NCBI RefSeq assembly: GCF_030580995.1
Contig: NZ_JAUQSZ010000005.1
Coordinates: 62,001 to 126,000 of the forward strand
Length of the DNA stretch: 64,000 nt
Direction of reading: 5' to 3'
DNA from: Sphingomonas immobilis
GTDB taxonomy: Bacteria; Pseudomonadota; Alphaproteobacteria; Sphingomonadales; Sphingomonadaceae
Part shown: positions 42,286 through 51,049 of the stretch, piece after piece
Layout: the number at the start of each line of letters is the position of its first letter
Numbering within the stretch: the first letter of the stretch is position 1
Made by a program: the position numbers and the translations under genes
The notes under the pieces: generated by a model
Told to the model about the DNA's origin: nothing
The model's input: only the letters and a program-made list of their open reading frames with translations
The model's database searches: none

Positions 42286-42897
42286 TCACAATTCGATCCC
42301 TCCCCCGACAACAGGCTGCGTGTTGCGCGTCGCGTCCTGCGGGCGGCGCGCGATCTGGCGGGCGATGTTCTGCGGCCGCGTGCCGCCGCGCTCGCGGTGC
42401 GTCAGCACGATCGCGCCGATCATCGCGACCAGCAGCACGAGCCCGGCCGCCTCGAACACGAACAGATAGCGCGTGTAAAGCAGGTCGCCGATCGCCTGGA
42501 TGTTGGGCACTTTGTCGGGCGTCGGCGCGGTGCGGCGCGCAAGCTCGATCGCGCCGGCGCTATAGCCCCACAGCGCCATGACGGCTTCCGACACCAGCGC
42601 CACCGCGAAGGCCAGCCCGATCGCGGCATAGCGCACGAAGCCCGCGCGCAGCTCGGCGAAATCGACGTTGAGCATCATCACGACGAACAGGAACAGCACC
42701 GCGACCGCGCCGACGTAGACGATGACGAGCAGCATCGCGATGAACTCCGCCCCCACCAGCACCATCAGCCCGGCGGCGTTGAAGAAGGCGAGGATCAGCC
42801 ACAGCACGGCATGCACCGGGTTGCGCGACGTGATCGTCAGCGCCGCCGACACGATCACGATCGCGGCGAAGAGATAGAAGGCGATGGCCTGAATCAA
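42286..42897 (-). CDS. nuoJ: NADH-quinone oxidoreductase subunit J
   Basis: 203 aa from TTG at 42897 ([16 protein letters not shown]) with AGGGG 7 nt upstream; six codons of further upstream frame are open but do not match NuoJ. Five helices with [27 protein letters not shown] in helix 3, the pi-bulge helix. C-terminal tail is hydrophilic. Confidence 0.95.
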   Translation of the reverse strand: MIQAIAFYLFAAIVIVSAALTITSRNPVHAVLWLILAFFNAAGLMVLVGAEFIAMLLVIVYVGAVAVLFLFVVMMLNVDFAELRAGFVRYAAIGLAFAVALVSEAVMALWGYSAGAIELARRTAPTPDKVPNIQAIGDLLYTRYLFVFEAAGLVLLVAMIGAIVLTHRERGGTRPQNIARQIARRPQDATRNTQPVVGGGIEL

Positions 42898-42920
42898 CGG
42901 ATCGCCCCTTCGCAACCAAC

Positions 42921-43002
42921 CGTCACCCCAGCGAAAGCTGGGGTCTTCCGGTAACGGAGCGCACCCTCGCGGCGCGAGATCCCAGCTTTCGCTGGGATGA
43001 CG
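42921..43002. repeat. family A palindromic repeat in the nuoI-nuoJ junction
   Basis: Left arm CGTCACCCCAGC-GAAA-GCTGGGGTC and right arm GATCCCAGC-TTTC-GCTGGGATGACG are each palindromic and also inverted to each other, giving a cruciform-like structure. Copies at 45417 and 61138. Confidence 0.92.
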
Positions 43003-43044
43003 GTCTGTGTGTGAATCATCGCGGCCCCTGCGTTCATCGCGCGC

Positions 43045-43530
43045 TTACCGGTACGGTGCATCGGCGGCAAGGTTCGCGGCGATCGCGCTCTCCCAGCGGT
43101 CGCCGTTCGCAAGCAGCTTGGCCTTGTCGTAGATCAGCTCCTCGCGCGTTTCGGTGGCGAATTCGAAGTTCGGCCCCTCGACCACGGCGTCGACCGGGCA
43201 GGCCTCCTGGCACAGCCCGCAATAGATGCACTTGGTCATGTCGATGTCGTAGCGCGTCGTGCGGCGGCTGCCGTCGTCGCGCGGCTCGGCCTCGATCGTG
43301 ATCGCCTGCGCCGGACACACCGCCTCGCACAGCTTGCACGCGATGCACCGCTCCTCGCCGTTGGGGTAGCGCCGCAGCACATGCTCGCCACGGAAACGGG
43401 GGCTGATCGGGTTCTTCTCGAACGGATAATTGATCGTCGCCTTGGCCTTGAAGAAATACTTCAGGGTCAGCGCGTGCGCCTTGAGGAATTCCCACAGGGT
43501 GTAGGATTTGATGAACTGAGCGATGCTCAT
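43045..43530 (-). CDS. nuoI: NADH-quinone oxidoreductase subunit I
   Basis: 161 aa peripheral-arm subunit with clusters N6a and N6b: [12 protein letters not shown] (Cys62, 65, 68, 72) and [12 protein letters not shown] (Cys101, 104, 107, 111). Start [15 protein letters not shown] at 43530 forms an ATGA overlap with the upstream small gene, so nuoI is coupled to a non-nuo gene. Confidence 0.97.
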   Translation of the reverse strand: MSIAQFIKSYTLWEFLKAHALTLKYFFKAKATINYPFEKNPISPRFRGEHVLRRYPNGEERCIACKLCEAVCPAQAITIEAEPRDDGSRRTTRYDIDMTKCIYCGLCQEACPVDAVVEGPNFEFATETREELIYDKAKLLANGDRWESAIAANLAADAPYR

Positions 43531-43940
43531 GAGAGAATTCCCTGGGTGGGCGAAAGGCTTGTGGGCTTGAGGCTCGCGGGCTTGAGGCGGCACTGCGCCG
43601 TCCCGCTGCTTTCGATGGTGCGGATGCGGCTGTCGCGCGCCTGCGTGGTGAGCGTCCAGCGCAGCGTCGCCTTCTGGTCCGAGATCGGGCTGAGCACGAC
43701 GTCGAGATCGGTGCCCGGAACACGGCGCGAACTGGCGCGCAGATGCACGCCGTCATCGGCGCGCCGCACGACGGGGATGCTCATCCCCTCGAAATCGGGC
43801 GCGCCCGCAACGTTGAGCGTGCGCCCCGTCGTCCGCACCGTCAGCGCGAACTCCGGCCGCGCCGCCGTCTTGACGACGGTGCAGCGCAATTCCTGCGGCG
43901 CATCGAGCATCGCGAACGAGAGCAAGGCGAGCGCGATCAT
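43527..43940 (-). CDS. small secreted protein of unknown function in the nuoH-nuoI junction (second copy)
   Basis: 137 aa. N-terminus [16 protein letters not shown] looks like a short signal segment. It has two cysteines (LRCTVVKT, about 19; GTAQC, about 115), beta-rich sequence such as [10 protein letters not shown] and [12 protein letters not shown], and a Pro/Ser-rich tail. No known domain is recognised. It overlaps the upstream gene and nuoI by ATGA. It appears to be a diverged duplicate of the neighbour (same start sequence, C..VKT, RWT). Confidence 0.72.
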   Translation of the reverse strand: MIALALLSFAMLDAPQELRCTVVKTAARPEFALTVRTTGRTLNVAGAPDFEGMSIPVVRRADDGVHLRASSRRVPGTDLDVVLSPISDQKATLRWTLTTQARDSRIRTIESSGTAQCRLKPASLKPTSLSPTQGILS

Positions 43941-44359
43941 GCCGGCACCTTTGCAGGTTTGATCGCCGGCGTTGCACACATATATCCCGGCGGTTGCCAA
44001 AGAGACGGCTTACCGAGGCTAAGCCATCCCGCTCGCGATCCGTCAGCCGTGACGATATCGCTGAAAGAGATATAAGCCGTCTGCACTCTTCCTGTCGGCT
44101 CGGTCCAGCGGAAGGCCACGGAACCGCCGATGCTGCCAAAATCAGATTTGAAGGTCGCAGCTTCGATGGGTGCCTTACCGGGCCACGCCACAGTCCAAAC
44201 GCCATCGGAAGACCCGCCGGCCAAGTGCGTGATGACCAGATCCTTCCGCAGCGGTTCATGCGGCTCAGCAGACTCAGTTTTAAGTTGTTCGCATGTGAAG
44301 ACTTCCGGCGCCTCAGCACCGGAAACCGCCTGCATCGCGAGAAAAGCGAGCGCGATCAT
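43937..44359 (-). CDS. small secreted protein of unknown function in the nuoH-nuoI junction (first copy)
   Basis: 140 aa beginning MIALAFLAMQAVSGAEAPEV, a probable signal peptide. Cys at about 26 (FTCEQLKT) and about 130 (YMCATP). Segments VWTVAWPGKAPIEAATF and VAFRWTEPTGRVQTAYISF are beta-rich. The start overlaps nuoH by ATGA. Its first 21 nt, including the stop/start junction, are repeated exactly at the start of the next gene. Function unknown; a periplasmic location is inferred. Confidence 0.72.
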   Translation of the reverse strand: MIALAFLAMQAVSGAEAPEVFTCEQLKTESAEPHEPLRKDLVITHLAGGSSDGVWTVAWPGKAPIEAATFKSDFGSIGGSVAFRWTEPTGRVQTAYISFSDIVTADGSRAGWLSLGKPSLWQPPGYMCATPAIKPAKVPA

Positions 44360-45408
44360 GCCGGCAGCCCCACGCGCGTCACCATCAGCCAGCCCGAGAT
44401 CACGAACACGAAGATCAGCGACAGCGGCAGGAACACCTTCCACCCCAGCCGCATCAGCTGGTCGTAGCGATAGCGCGGCACCGTCGCCTTCACCCACGAG
44501 AACACGAAGAAGAAGAACAGGATCTTCGCGAACAGCCACAGGATGCCCGGCACGACATAAAGCGGCGCCCAGTCGAACGGCGGCAGATACCCGCCCCAGA
44601 ACAGCGTCGCGTTCAGCGCGCACATCAGGATGACGTTGGCATATTCGCCCAGCCAGTAGAGCGCGAAGCTCATCGACGAATATTCGGTCTGGTAGCCGGC
44701 GACGAGCTCGCTCTCCGCCTCGGTCAGATCGAACGGCGCGCGCTGCGTCTCGGCAAGCGACGATATGAAGAACACCACCGCCATCGGGAACAGCAGCGGG
44801 TTGCTCCAATGCCCGTTGACGAAGCCGTAATAGCCCTTCTGGTTCTCGACGATGTCACCGAGGTTGAAGCTGCCCGCGTACATCACGACCGAGATCAGCA
44901 CGAAGCCGATCGCGACCTCGTAGCTCACCATCTGCGCCGCCGCGCGGATCGCCGAGTAGAAGGGATATTTCGAGTTGGACGACCAGCCCGCGAGGATGAT
45001 GCCGTACACGCCAAGCGACGACGCCGCGAGCACGTAGAGCAGCCCGACGTTGATGTTGGCGAGCGGCGCCTGATACGCGAACGGCACCACCGCCCACACG
45101 ATCAGCGCGACCGTGAAGGTGATGATCGGCGCGATCAGGAACAAGGTCTTGTTCGCCGCGGTCGGGATGATCGTTTCCTGCAGGAACACCTTCAGCCCGT
45201 CCGCGAACGATTGCAGCAGGCCGAACGGACCGACCACGTTCGGCCCCCGGCGCAGCGCCATCGCCGCCCAGATCTTGCGATCGGCATAGATGAGCATCGC
45301 GACGGCCAGCATCAGCGGCAGCGCGATCAGGAGGATGTCCATGATCGTCGCGACGAACCACGCCCATTCGAACGGCATGCCGAGGCGATAGGTGAAGAAG
45401 GAGGTCAT
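44356..45408 (-). CDS. nuoH: NADH-quinone oxidoreductase subunit H
   Basis: 350 aa, eight-helix membrane subunit joining the quinone site to the proton arm. ALRRGPNVVGPFGLLQSFADG (about 53-73) and FDLTEAESELVAGYQTEYSSM (about 220-240) are the conserved quinone-cavity loops. It follows nuoG across a family A repeat. Confidence 0.98.
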   Translation of the reverse strand: MTSFFTYRLGMPFEWAWFVATIMDILLIALPLMLAVAMLIYADRKIWAAMALRRGPNVVGPFGLLQSFADGLKVFLQETIIPTAANKTLFLIAPIITFTVALIVWAVVPFAYQAPLANINVGLLYVLAASSLGVYGIILAGWSSNSKYPFYSAIRAAAQMVSYEVAIGFVLISVVMYAGSFNLGDIVENQKGYYGFVNGHWSNPLLFPMAVVFFISSLAETQRAPFDLTEAESELVAGYQTEYSSMSFALYWLGEYANVILMCALNATLFWGGYLPPFDWAPLYVVPGILWLFAKILFFFFVFSWVKATVPRYRYDQLMRLGWKVFLPLSLIFVFVISGWLMVTRVGLPA

Positions 45409-45416
45409 GCCTTTTC

Positions 45417-45498
45417 CGTCACCCCAGCGAAAGCTGGGGTCTCCCCGTTATGAAGCGCGCCCTTGCGGCACGAGATCCCAGCTTTCGCTGGGATGACG
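45417..45498. repeat. family A palindromic repeat in the nuoG-nuoH junction
   Basis: Same structure as at 42921: CGTCACCCCAGC-GAAA-GCTGGGGTC and GATCCCAGC-TTTC-GCTGGGATGACG. It fills the gap between nuoG and nuoH. Confidence 0.92.
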
Positions 45499-45508
45499 AT
45501 GGTTTGGG

Positions 45509-47512
45509 TCACTCCGCCGCCTCCGCATAATCCTGGCCATGGACGATCTCGGACGAGCAGCGCTGCATCGTCGGGCTCGCGCGGCAGATCGCGTTGGTGA
45601 GGTAGAAGTCCTTGATCGGATAGCCGTTCAGCACACCTTCCGCCTTCGCATCGAGCTTCGGCAGCGCCCACTCCAGCTTCGCCAGCCCGAGTTCCGCCAG
45701 CAGCGGCTGATCGAGCGCCATGTCGGCGCGCAGTTCCTCGAGCGTGTCGAACGGCAGCGTCTTGCCCATCACGCCCGACAGCGCACGCAGGATCGTCCAG
45801 TCCTCGCGCGCGTCGCCCGGCGGGAACACCGCACGCTCGCCGCGCTGCACACGGCCCTCGAGGTTGACATAGGTGCCCGACTTCTCGGCATAGCTCGCAC
45901 CCGGCAGCACGACGTCGGCCGCGGCCGCGCCCTTGTCGCCGTGATGGCCGATATAGACCTTGAACGTGTCGGCGAAGGCGGCGAAATCCACTTCGTCCGC
46001 GCCGAGGAAGAACGCCAGCTTGGGCTTGGCCGCAACCACGTCGGCGATGCCGCCCGTCTGCGCATAGCCCAGCATCAGCCCGCCGTTGCGCGCCGCCGAG
46101 AAGTGCAGGACGTTATAGCCGTTCCACCCGTCCTTGATGAGGCCCAGCGTCTCGACCAGCGCGAGGCTCGCGCCCTGCCCGCCTTTCAGCGCACCGCCGC
46201 CGACGATCACCATCGGCCGAGCGGCCTTGCCGAATGCCTCGGTCACGGCTTCCGGCAGCGAGCCCAGCAGCGCGAGATCGTCGCCCAGCCATTCGACCTT
46301 GTAGGTCAGCTCGGTCTCCGGCCCGATCGCGAAGACCTTGGCGCCCTTCTTGATCGCCTTGCGGATGCGCGTGTTCACCAGCGGCGCTTCCCAGCGCACG
46401 TTGCTGCCGACCAGCAGGATCACGTCGGCATTCTCGGTGCCGGCGATGGTCGTGTTGAAATTGACCGCGGCGAGCGACGACGTATCGTAGTCCATCCCCG
46501 TCTGCCGCCCTTCGAGCAGCGAACCGCCGCACGCCTGCACAAGCGCCTTGGCCGCGAACATCGTCTCGCAATCGACGAGATCGCCGTGGATCGCGGCGAC
46601 GCTGCCCTCGAAATCCACCGCAGCGATCTTGACGAACGCCTCGTCCCAGCTCGCCGGGACGAGCTTGCCGTCCTTGCGGACATAGGGCTTGTCGAGCCGC
46701 CGCCGCACCAGACCGTCGACGGCATGGCGCGTCTTGTCCGACGCCCATTCCTCGTTGACGTCCTCGTTGATGACGGGGAGCGCGCGCAACACCTGACGGC
46801 CGCGGCTGTCGAGGCGAATGTTGGTGCCGACCGCGTCCATCACGTCGATGGTCAGCGTCTTTTTCAGCTCCCACGGCCGCGCCTCGAACGCATAGGGCTT
46901 CGACGTCAGCGCGCCGACCGGGCAGAGGTCGACGACATTGCCCGACAGTTCGCTCGTGACCGCGCCTTCGAGGTACGAGGTGATCTGCATGTCCTCGCCG
47001 CGCCCGATCGCGCCGATCTCCTCGACGCCCGCGACTTCCTCGGCAAAGCGGATGCAGCGCGTACACTGGATGCAACGCGTCATCACCGTCTTGACGATCG
47101 GGCCCATGTATTTCTCGGTAACCGCGCGCTTGTTCTCGTCATAACGCGAATGGCCGCGTCCGTAGGCGAGGCTCTGGTCCTGCAGATCGCACTCGCCGCC
47201 CTGGTCGCAGATCGGGCAATCGAGCGGGTGATTGATGAGGAGAAACTCCATCACCCCCTCGCGCGCGTTCTTCACCATCGGCGTGTTGGTGAAGATCTCC
47301 TGCTTGTCGGCGGCGGGCAGCGCGCACGATGCCTGCGGCTTGGGCGGGCCCGGCTTCACCTCGACCAGGCACATGCGGCAATTGCCGGCGATGCTGAGCC
47401 GCTCGTGATAGCAGAAGCGCGGGATTTCCTTCCCCGCGATCTCGCACGCCTGAAGGACGGTCGCCCCCGCGGGCACCTCGACTTCGACGCCGTCGACTTT
47501 AACTAGAGGCAT
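45509..47512 (-). CDS. nuoG: NADH-quinone oxidoreductase subunit G
   Basis: 667 aa. N-terminal [2Fe-2S] domain (Cys34, 45, 48, 63), then HPLDCPICDQGGECDLQD (His/Cys [4Fe-4S] cluster), then CIQCTRCIRF, and a molybdopterin-oxidoreductase-like C-terminal part. The start at 47512 shares one base with the upstream gene's stop (TAATG). Confidence 0.98.
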   Translation of the reverse strand: MPLVKVDGVEVEVPAGATVLQACEIAGKEIPRFCYHERLSIAGNCRMCLVEVKPGPPKPQASCALPAADKQEIFTNTPMVKNAREGVMEFLLINHPLDCPICDQGGECDLQDQSLAYGRGHSRYDENKRAVTEKYMGPIVKTVMTRCIQCTRCIRFAEEVAGVEEIGAIGRGEDMQITSYLEGAVTSELSGNVVDLCPVGALTSKPYAFEARPWELKKTLTIDVMDAVGTNIRLDSRGRQVLRALPVINEDVNEEWASDKTRHAVDGLVRRRLDKPYVRKDGKLVPASWDEAFVKIAAVDFEGSVAAIHGDLVDCETMFAAKALVQACGGSLLEGRQTGMDYDTSSLAAVNFNTTIAGTENADVILLVGSNVRWEAPLVNTRIRKAIKKGAKVFAIGPETELTYKVEWLGDDLALLGSLPEAVTEAFGKAARPMVIVGGGALKGGQGASLALVETLGLIKDGWNGYNVLHFSAARNGGLMLGYAQTGGIADVVAAKPKLAFFLGADEVDFAAFADTFKVYIGHHGDKGAAAADVVLPGASYAEKSGTYVNLEGRVQRGERAVFPPGDAREDWTILRALSGVMGKTLPFDTLEELRADMALDQPLLAELGLAKLEWALPKLDAKAEGVLNGYPIKDFYLTNAICRASPTMQRCSSEIVHGQDYAEAAE

Positions 47513-48222
47513 TATTTGATCCCTGCCGTCTGAACGGTCGGGGTCTCCGCCCCACGATACAGCACTTCTGCGATAGCCGCTTCGATCACTGGCCGACTGA
47601 AGGTCAGCTTCATTCCTGCTGGGATACAGCCACCCAAGCTGGGCACCAGACTCATCAGTGCCGCTTCCTGCCCCTTGCTCGCCGTTGGAAGCAGGATAGC
47701 GTTGCGAGCGCTCGCCTCGTCTTTCGCGATCACACAATTTCCCAGCGACAACAATTCGTTGTCGCGCATCGCGTCTTCGCTGGGATGCGTTAGCGGATCG
47801 ATATTGAAGCTCACCTTGGTGAGGCTGGGCCCCCAGGTCTGGCCGCGTTGCTGCGCATCCCACCTGCGTCGATAAAGTTCGACGAATAAGGCACCGCGAA
47901 GGAGTGGACGCCTCATGGCAATAATGCCGCTGTCCATACATTCATTCGAAGCGGTGCGTTCCAGTGCCTTCCAATACGCCAAGCCCCCTTTAGGTAGCGA
48001 CAGCGCACGCTCGACACGATCAGGAAAACGCGCGACCGAGCAACGCGCAAATTCCGCAGTAGCAATTCGTGCGCGAACATCATCGGACAGCTTTGGATTT
48101 TCCGAAACGCGCACGGGTGCCGGAATCGGCACGAGCGAACCGGTTTCGGCCTTCGCGTGGCGTTGCGCGATAGCCGGCGCAGCACAAAACAGTGCGAAAA
48201 AGATGGCGGAAGCAAGCCTCAC
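47512..48222 (-). CDS. secreted protein of unknown function in the nuoF-nuoG junction
   Basis: 236 aa from GTG at 48222, overlapping the nuoF stop (GTGA). The N-terminal [20 protein letters not shown] is a clear signal peptide with AIAQ cleavage site. The mature part has four or five Cys ([32 protein letters not shown]) and repeats the pattern cysteine, acidic/Ala stretch, hydrophobic helix ([21 protein letters not shown]). Sphingomonads contain similar uncharacterised proteins. Function unknown. Confidence 0.78.
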   Translation of the reverse strand: MRLASAIFFALFCAAPAIAQRHAKAETGSLVPIPAPVRVSENPKLSDDVRARIATAEFARCSVARFPDRVERALSLPKGGLAYWKALERTASNECMDSGIIAMRRPLLRGALFVELYRRRWDAQQRGQTWGPSLTKVSFNIDPLTHPSEDAMRDNELLSLGNCVIAKDEASARNAILLPTASKGQEAALMSLVPSLGGCIPAGMKLTFSRPVIEAAIAEVLYRGAETPTVQTAGIK

Positions 48223-49523
48223 TCCGCCGCCTCCATCATCGGGGCCGCGCCGCCGTTCTTCTGGTTGATGCGCCGCTCCATCTCGGGGCGGAAGTGCTTG
48301 ATCAGGCCCTGGATCGGCCACGCCGCCGCGTCGCCCAGCGCGCAGATCGTATGGCCCTCGACCTGCTTGGTCACCTGATAGAGCGTGTCGATCTCGCTGA
48401 TGTCGGCATCGCCGGTGCGCATCCGCTCCATCACGCGCCACATCCAGCCGGTGCCCTCGCGGCACGGCGTACACTGGCCGCAACTCTCGTGCTTGTAGAA
48501 GTACGAGAGGCGCGAGATGGCGCGGACGATGTCGGTCGACTTGTCCATGACGATGATCGCAGCGGTGCCGAGGCCCGATCCGACCTTCTTCAACCCGTCG
48601 AAATCCATCGGGCAATCCATGATCTCGGCGGCCGGCACCAGCGGCACCGACGAACCGCCCGGGATCACCGCGAGCAGATTGTCCCACCCGCCGCGAATGC
48701 CGCCGCAATGCTCCTCGATCAGCTGGCGGAAGGGGATGCTCATCGCCTCCTCGACCACGCACGGCTTGTTCACATGGCCGCTGATCTGGAACAGCTTGGT
48801 GCCCTTGTTCCCCTCCGCGCCGAAGCTGGAGAACCACTCGGCACCGCGCCGCAGGATGGTCGGCGCGACCGCGATCGATTCGACGTTGTTGACCGTCGTC
48901 GGGCAACCATAGAGCCCCGCCCCGGCCGGGAACGGCGGCTTCAGGCGCGGCTGGCCCTTCTTGCCCTCCAGGCTTTCGAGCATCGCGGTCTCTTCGCCGC
49001 AGATGTACGCGCCCGCGCCCCGGTGGCAGTAAACGTCGAAATCATAGCCCGACCCGCAGGCGTTCTTGCCGATCAGGCCGCGGTCGTACGCCTCGGCGAT
49101 CGCCGCGAACAGCACCTCCGCCTCGCGGATATATTCGCCGCGGATGTAGATGTAGGCGGCACGCGCGCGCATCGCGTAGCCGGCGATCAGCGCCCCCTCG
49201 ATCAGCTTGTGCGGATCGTGGCGGATGATCTCGCGGTCCTTGCACGAACCGGGCTCGGACTCGTCGGCGTTGATGACGAGGAAGCTCGGCCGCCCGTCCT
49301 TCGATTCCTTGGGCATGAAGCTCCACTTCATGCCGGTCGGGAAGCCCGCCCCGCCGCGCCCGCGCAGGCCCGACGCCTTGATGACGTCGATGATCGCGTC
49401 CTGGCCGAGCGCCATCAGATCCTTGGTATTGTCCCAGTCACCGCGCTTGATCGCGGCGTCGAGCGTCCACGGCTGGAAACCGTAGACGTTGGTGAAGATC
49501 CGATCCTTGTCAGCGAGCATCAT
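48219..49523 (-). CDS. nuoF: NADH-quinone oxidoreductase subunit F
   Basis: 434 aa NADH-dehydrogenase module subunit. [13 protein letters not shown] (about 52-64, FMN site), [29 protein letters not shown] and the N3 cluster [13 protein letters not shown] (about 345-357) with a later Cys in [10 protein letters not shown] (about 393) are present. The start lies inside a 31-codon gene upstream; GGGGGAAGA precedes it. Confidence 0.98.
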   Translation of the reverse strand: MMLADKDRIFTNVYGFQPWTLDAAIKRGDWDNTKDLMALGQDAIIDVIKASGLRGRGGAGFPTGMKWSFMPKESKDGRPSFLVINADESEPGSCKDREIIRHDPHKLIEGALIAGYAMRARAAYIYIRGEYIREAEVLFAAIAEAYDRGLIGKNACGSGYDFDVYCHRGAGAYICGEETAMLESLEGKKGQPRLKPPFPAGAGLYGCPTTVNNVESIAVAPTILRRGAEWFSSFGAEGNKGTKLFQISGHVNKPCVVEEAMSIPFRQLIEEHCGGIRGGWDNLLAVIPGGSSVPLVPAAEIMDCPMDFDGLKKVGSGLGTAAIIVMDKSTDIVRAISRLSYFYKHESCGQCTPCREGTGWMWRVMERMRTGDADISEIDTLYQVTKQVEGHTICALGDAAAWPIQGLIKHFRPEMERRINQKNGGAAPMMEAAE

Positions 49524-49605
49524 TCTTCCCCCGCATGGCGGCGAACATCGCCACGCCCGCGCCGATGAACGACGCGAAGATCGCTACCCAGACCGCCACG
49601 TTCAC
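49510..49605 (-). CDS. 31-residue membrane micropeptide, nuoE-nuoF junction
   Basis: 31 codons from GTG, too short for standard gene finding: [20 protein letters not shown], then [11 protein letters not shown]. One hydrophobic helix and a basic tail. Its GTG overlaps the upstream micro-gene's stop (GTGA) and its end overlaps nuoF by 14 nt, where the nuoF ribosome-binding site lies. The arrangement favours real translation; function unknown. It might instead be a leader that couples nuoF. Confidence 0.55.
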   Translation of the reverse strand: MNVAVWVAIFASFIGAGVAMFAAMRGKNDAR

Positions 49606-49772
49606 TTCGGGCCTCCGATAGTCTTGTCCTTGGCGAGCACCAGATAGATCAGCACGCCCACGCCGATCACGAGCAGCGGCCCGAGCAGCGCGAAGGTGAG
49701 CTTCAGCACCCAGCCGAGCACGACCAGGCCGCCGATGATCGCGAGGATGGTGACGATCGCGTTCTTGTTCAC
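49602..49772 (-). CDS. 56-residue membrane protein, nuoE-nuoF junction
   Basis: 56 aa from GTG: MNKNAIVTILAIIGGLVVLG, a Trp-Val turn, then a second hydrophobic helix ending [16 protein letters not shown]. Two transmembrane helices as a hairpin. The start overlaps the nuoE stop (GTGA). No motif recognised. It may be an accessory or assembly protein; that is inference from position only. Confidence 0.65.
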   Translation of the reverse strand: MNKNAIVTILAIIGGLVVLGWVLKLTFALLGPLLVIGVGVLIYLVLAKDKTIGGPK

Positions 49773-50440
49773 GATGCCCACTCCCCGCGATAATCGTGGT
49801 TGTCGTCGACCATCTCTTTCAGATTGGTCGGGCCGCCGATGGCGCAGCTGTCGCGCCGCCCGGTCTGCGAGCCCGGCGTCACCGCCTTGCCCTCGGCCAG
49901 CGCCTCGAGGATCGCGGTGGTGCGGTCGTAATCCAAGTCCTCGAAATTGTCGTCGTTGATCTGCACCATCGGCGCGTTGGCGCATGCGCCCAGGCACTCG
50001 ACCTCGGTCAGCGTGAACAGGCCGTCGGGCGTGGTGTGGCCCTTCGACAGGCCCTTGTTCTTGCACGCCGCCATCACGTCGTCGGAGCCGCCGAGCAGGC
50101 ACGGCGTCGTGCCGCAGACCTGCACATGATACTTGCCGACCGGCGCCATGTTGAACATCGTGTAGAAGGTCGCGACCTCGTACACGCGCATGTACGGCAC
50201 CTCGATCTGGCGGGCCACATACTCGATCACCGGTACCGGCAGCCAGCCTTGGGTCTGCGTGTCCGCCCCCACCTGACGCTGGGCGAGATCGAGCAGCGGG
50301 ATCGACGCGGATTGCTTGCGGTTCTCGGGATAGCGCGACAGCACTTCCTTCGCCTTGCGCGCATTCTCTTCGGTCCAGGCGAAATCGCCCCAGCGCGCGC
50401 GGGTTTCTGCTTCGTCGGGAATTTTCGGCGCGTCGGCCAT
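49769..50440 (-). CDS. nuoE: NADH-quinone oxidoreductase subunit E
   Basis: 223 aa thioredoxin-like subunit of the NADH module with [2Fe-2S] cluster N1a: Cys109 and Cys114 (VCGTTPC), Cys149 and Cys153 (ECLGAC). The N-terminal helix bundle has EYVARQIEVPYMRVYEVATFYTMF. TAATG overlap with the upstream NTF2-like gene. Confidence 0.97.
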   Translation of the reverse strand: MADAPKIPDEAETRARWGDFAWTEENARKAKEVLSRYPENRKQSASIPLLDLAQRQVGADTQTQGWLPVPVIEYVARQIEVPYMRVYEVATFYTMFNMAPVGKYHVQVCGTTPCLLGGSDDVMAACKNKGLSKGHTTPDGLFTLTEVECLGACANAPMVQINDDNFEDLDYDRTTAILEALAEGKAVTPGSQTGRRDSCAIGGPTNLKEMVDDNHDYRGEWAS

Positions 50441-50781
50441 TATCGGATGAACTCCACGCGGGCGACCTTTTCGCCCTCGAATGTATAGACGGACATGACC
50501 TTGAACGCCTCGCCGCCGGGGCTGCGCGACACGTCCTCGTGCAGCACCACCGTCTCGCCGAGGACATATTCGTCGAGGATCTCGGCACGGTTCTCGGGAA
50601 ATTGCGCAAACATCGCCTTCAGGCCCGAACGCACGCCCTCACGCCCCTCGCGCAGCACCGCGCCGCGATAGGTCGCCTCGCACGCATCCTCGGTCATCAG
50701 CGCGACATAGCCGTCGGCATCCTGCGCATTGTAGCGCGCGATCATCTCGCGGGCGGTGGCGAGGCGGTCAGACATGGACAT
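50440..50781 (-). CDS. NTF2-like (SnoaL-type) protein in the nuoD-nuoE junction
   Basis: 113 aa from ATG at 50781 with GGGG 4-5 nt upstream. Pattern MIARYNAQDADGYVALMTEDACEATYRGAVLREGREGVRSGL and a final VMSVYTFEGEKVARVEFIR is the NTF2/SnoaL cone fold. These bind or transform small hydrophobic molecules; the ligand here is unknown. It overlaps the preceding small gene by 14 nt and touches nuoE by one base. Confidence 0.78.
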   Translation of the reverse strand: MSMSDRLATAREMIARYNAQDADGYVALMTEDACEATYRGAVLREGREGVRSGLKAMFAQFPENRAEILDEYVLGETVVLHEDVSRSPGGEAFKVMSVYTFEGEKVARVEFIR

Positions 50782-51049
50782 AATTCCCCGGCGCAAGGCG
50801 CGGCCGGCACTCAAGCTTGCCTTCTGCGATGCCCGTCCGAACCAAGCATTCGAACTGCTGCTTCGGAAGAAACGACTTCTCCGTCCCGCGCGGCCCAACA
50901 ACAATCAATTCCCGCAGCGCCGTACCACGGCGTTCGCCCGGCCCGAGCGCTCGGTGGCGGAAAAGCTCGACCAGCCCACGATGCTTCAACTCCGCCAGCG
51001 TCGGAACGACCTGCGCGGCAGCCGCCATAGCGATCAGTGCCGCCCTCAC
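50768..51049 (-). CDS. small secreted protein of unknown function in the nuoD-nuoE junction
   Basis: 93 aa from GTG at 51049, overlapping the nuoD stop (GTGA). [20 protein letters not shown] resembles a short signal peptide. The mature part has two Cys ([18 protein letters not shown]) and is basic. No known domain. The 14 nt overlap with the NTF2-like gene suggests coupled translation. Confidence 0.62.
   Translation of the reverse strand: MRAALIAMAAAAQVVPTLAELKHRGLVELFRHRALGPGERRGTALRELIVVGPRGTEKSFLPKQQFECLVRTGIAEGKLECRPRLAPGNYVHV

Noticed and set aside
42165..42311. N-terminal extension of nuoK
   Set aside because: Residues such as RPEPVEGL and LRQAQPERG come from the family B repeat; 101 aa from GTG is the normal NuoK.
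42921..43002. Possible CRISPR or transposon end
   Set aside because: Only paired palindromes without regular spacers and no cas or transposase gene nearby; fits a REP-like element.
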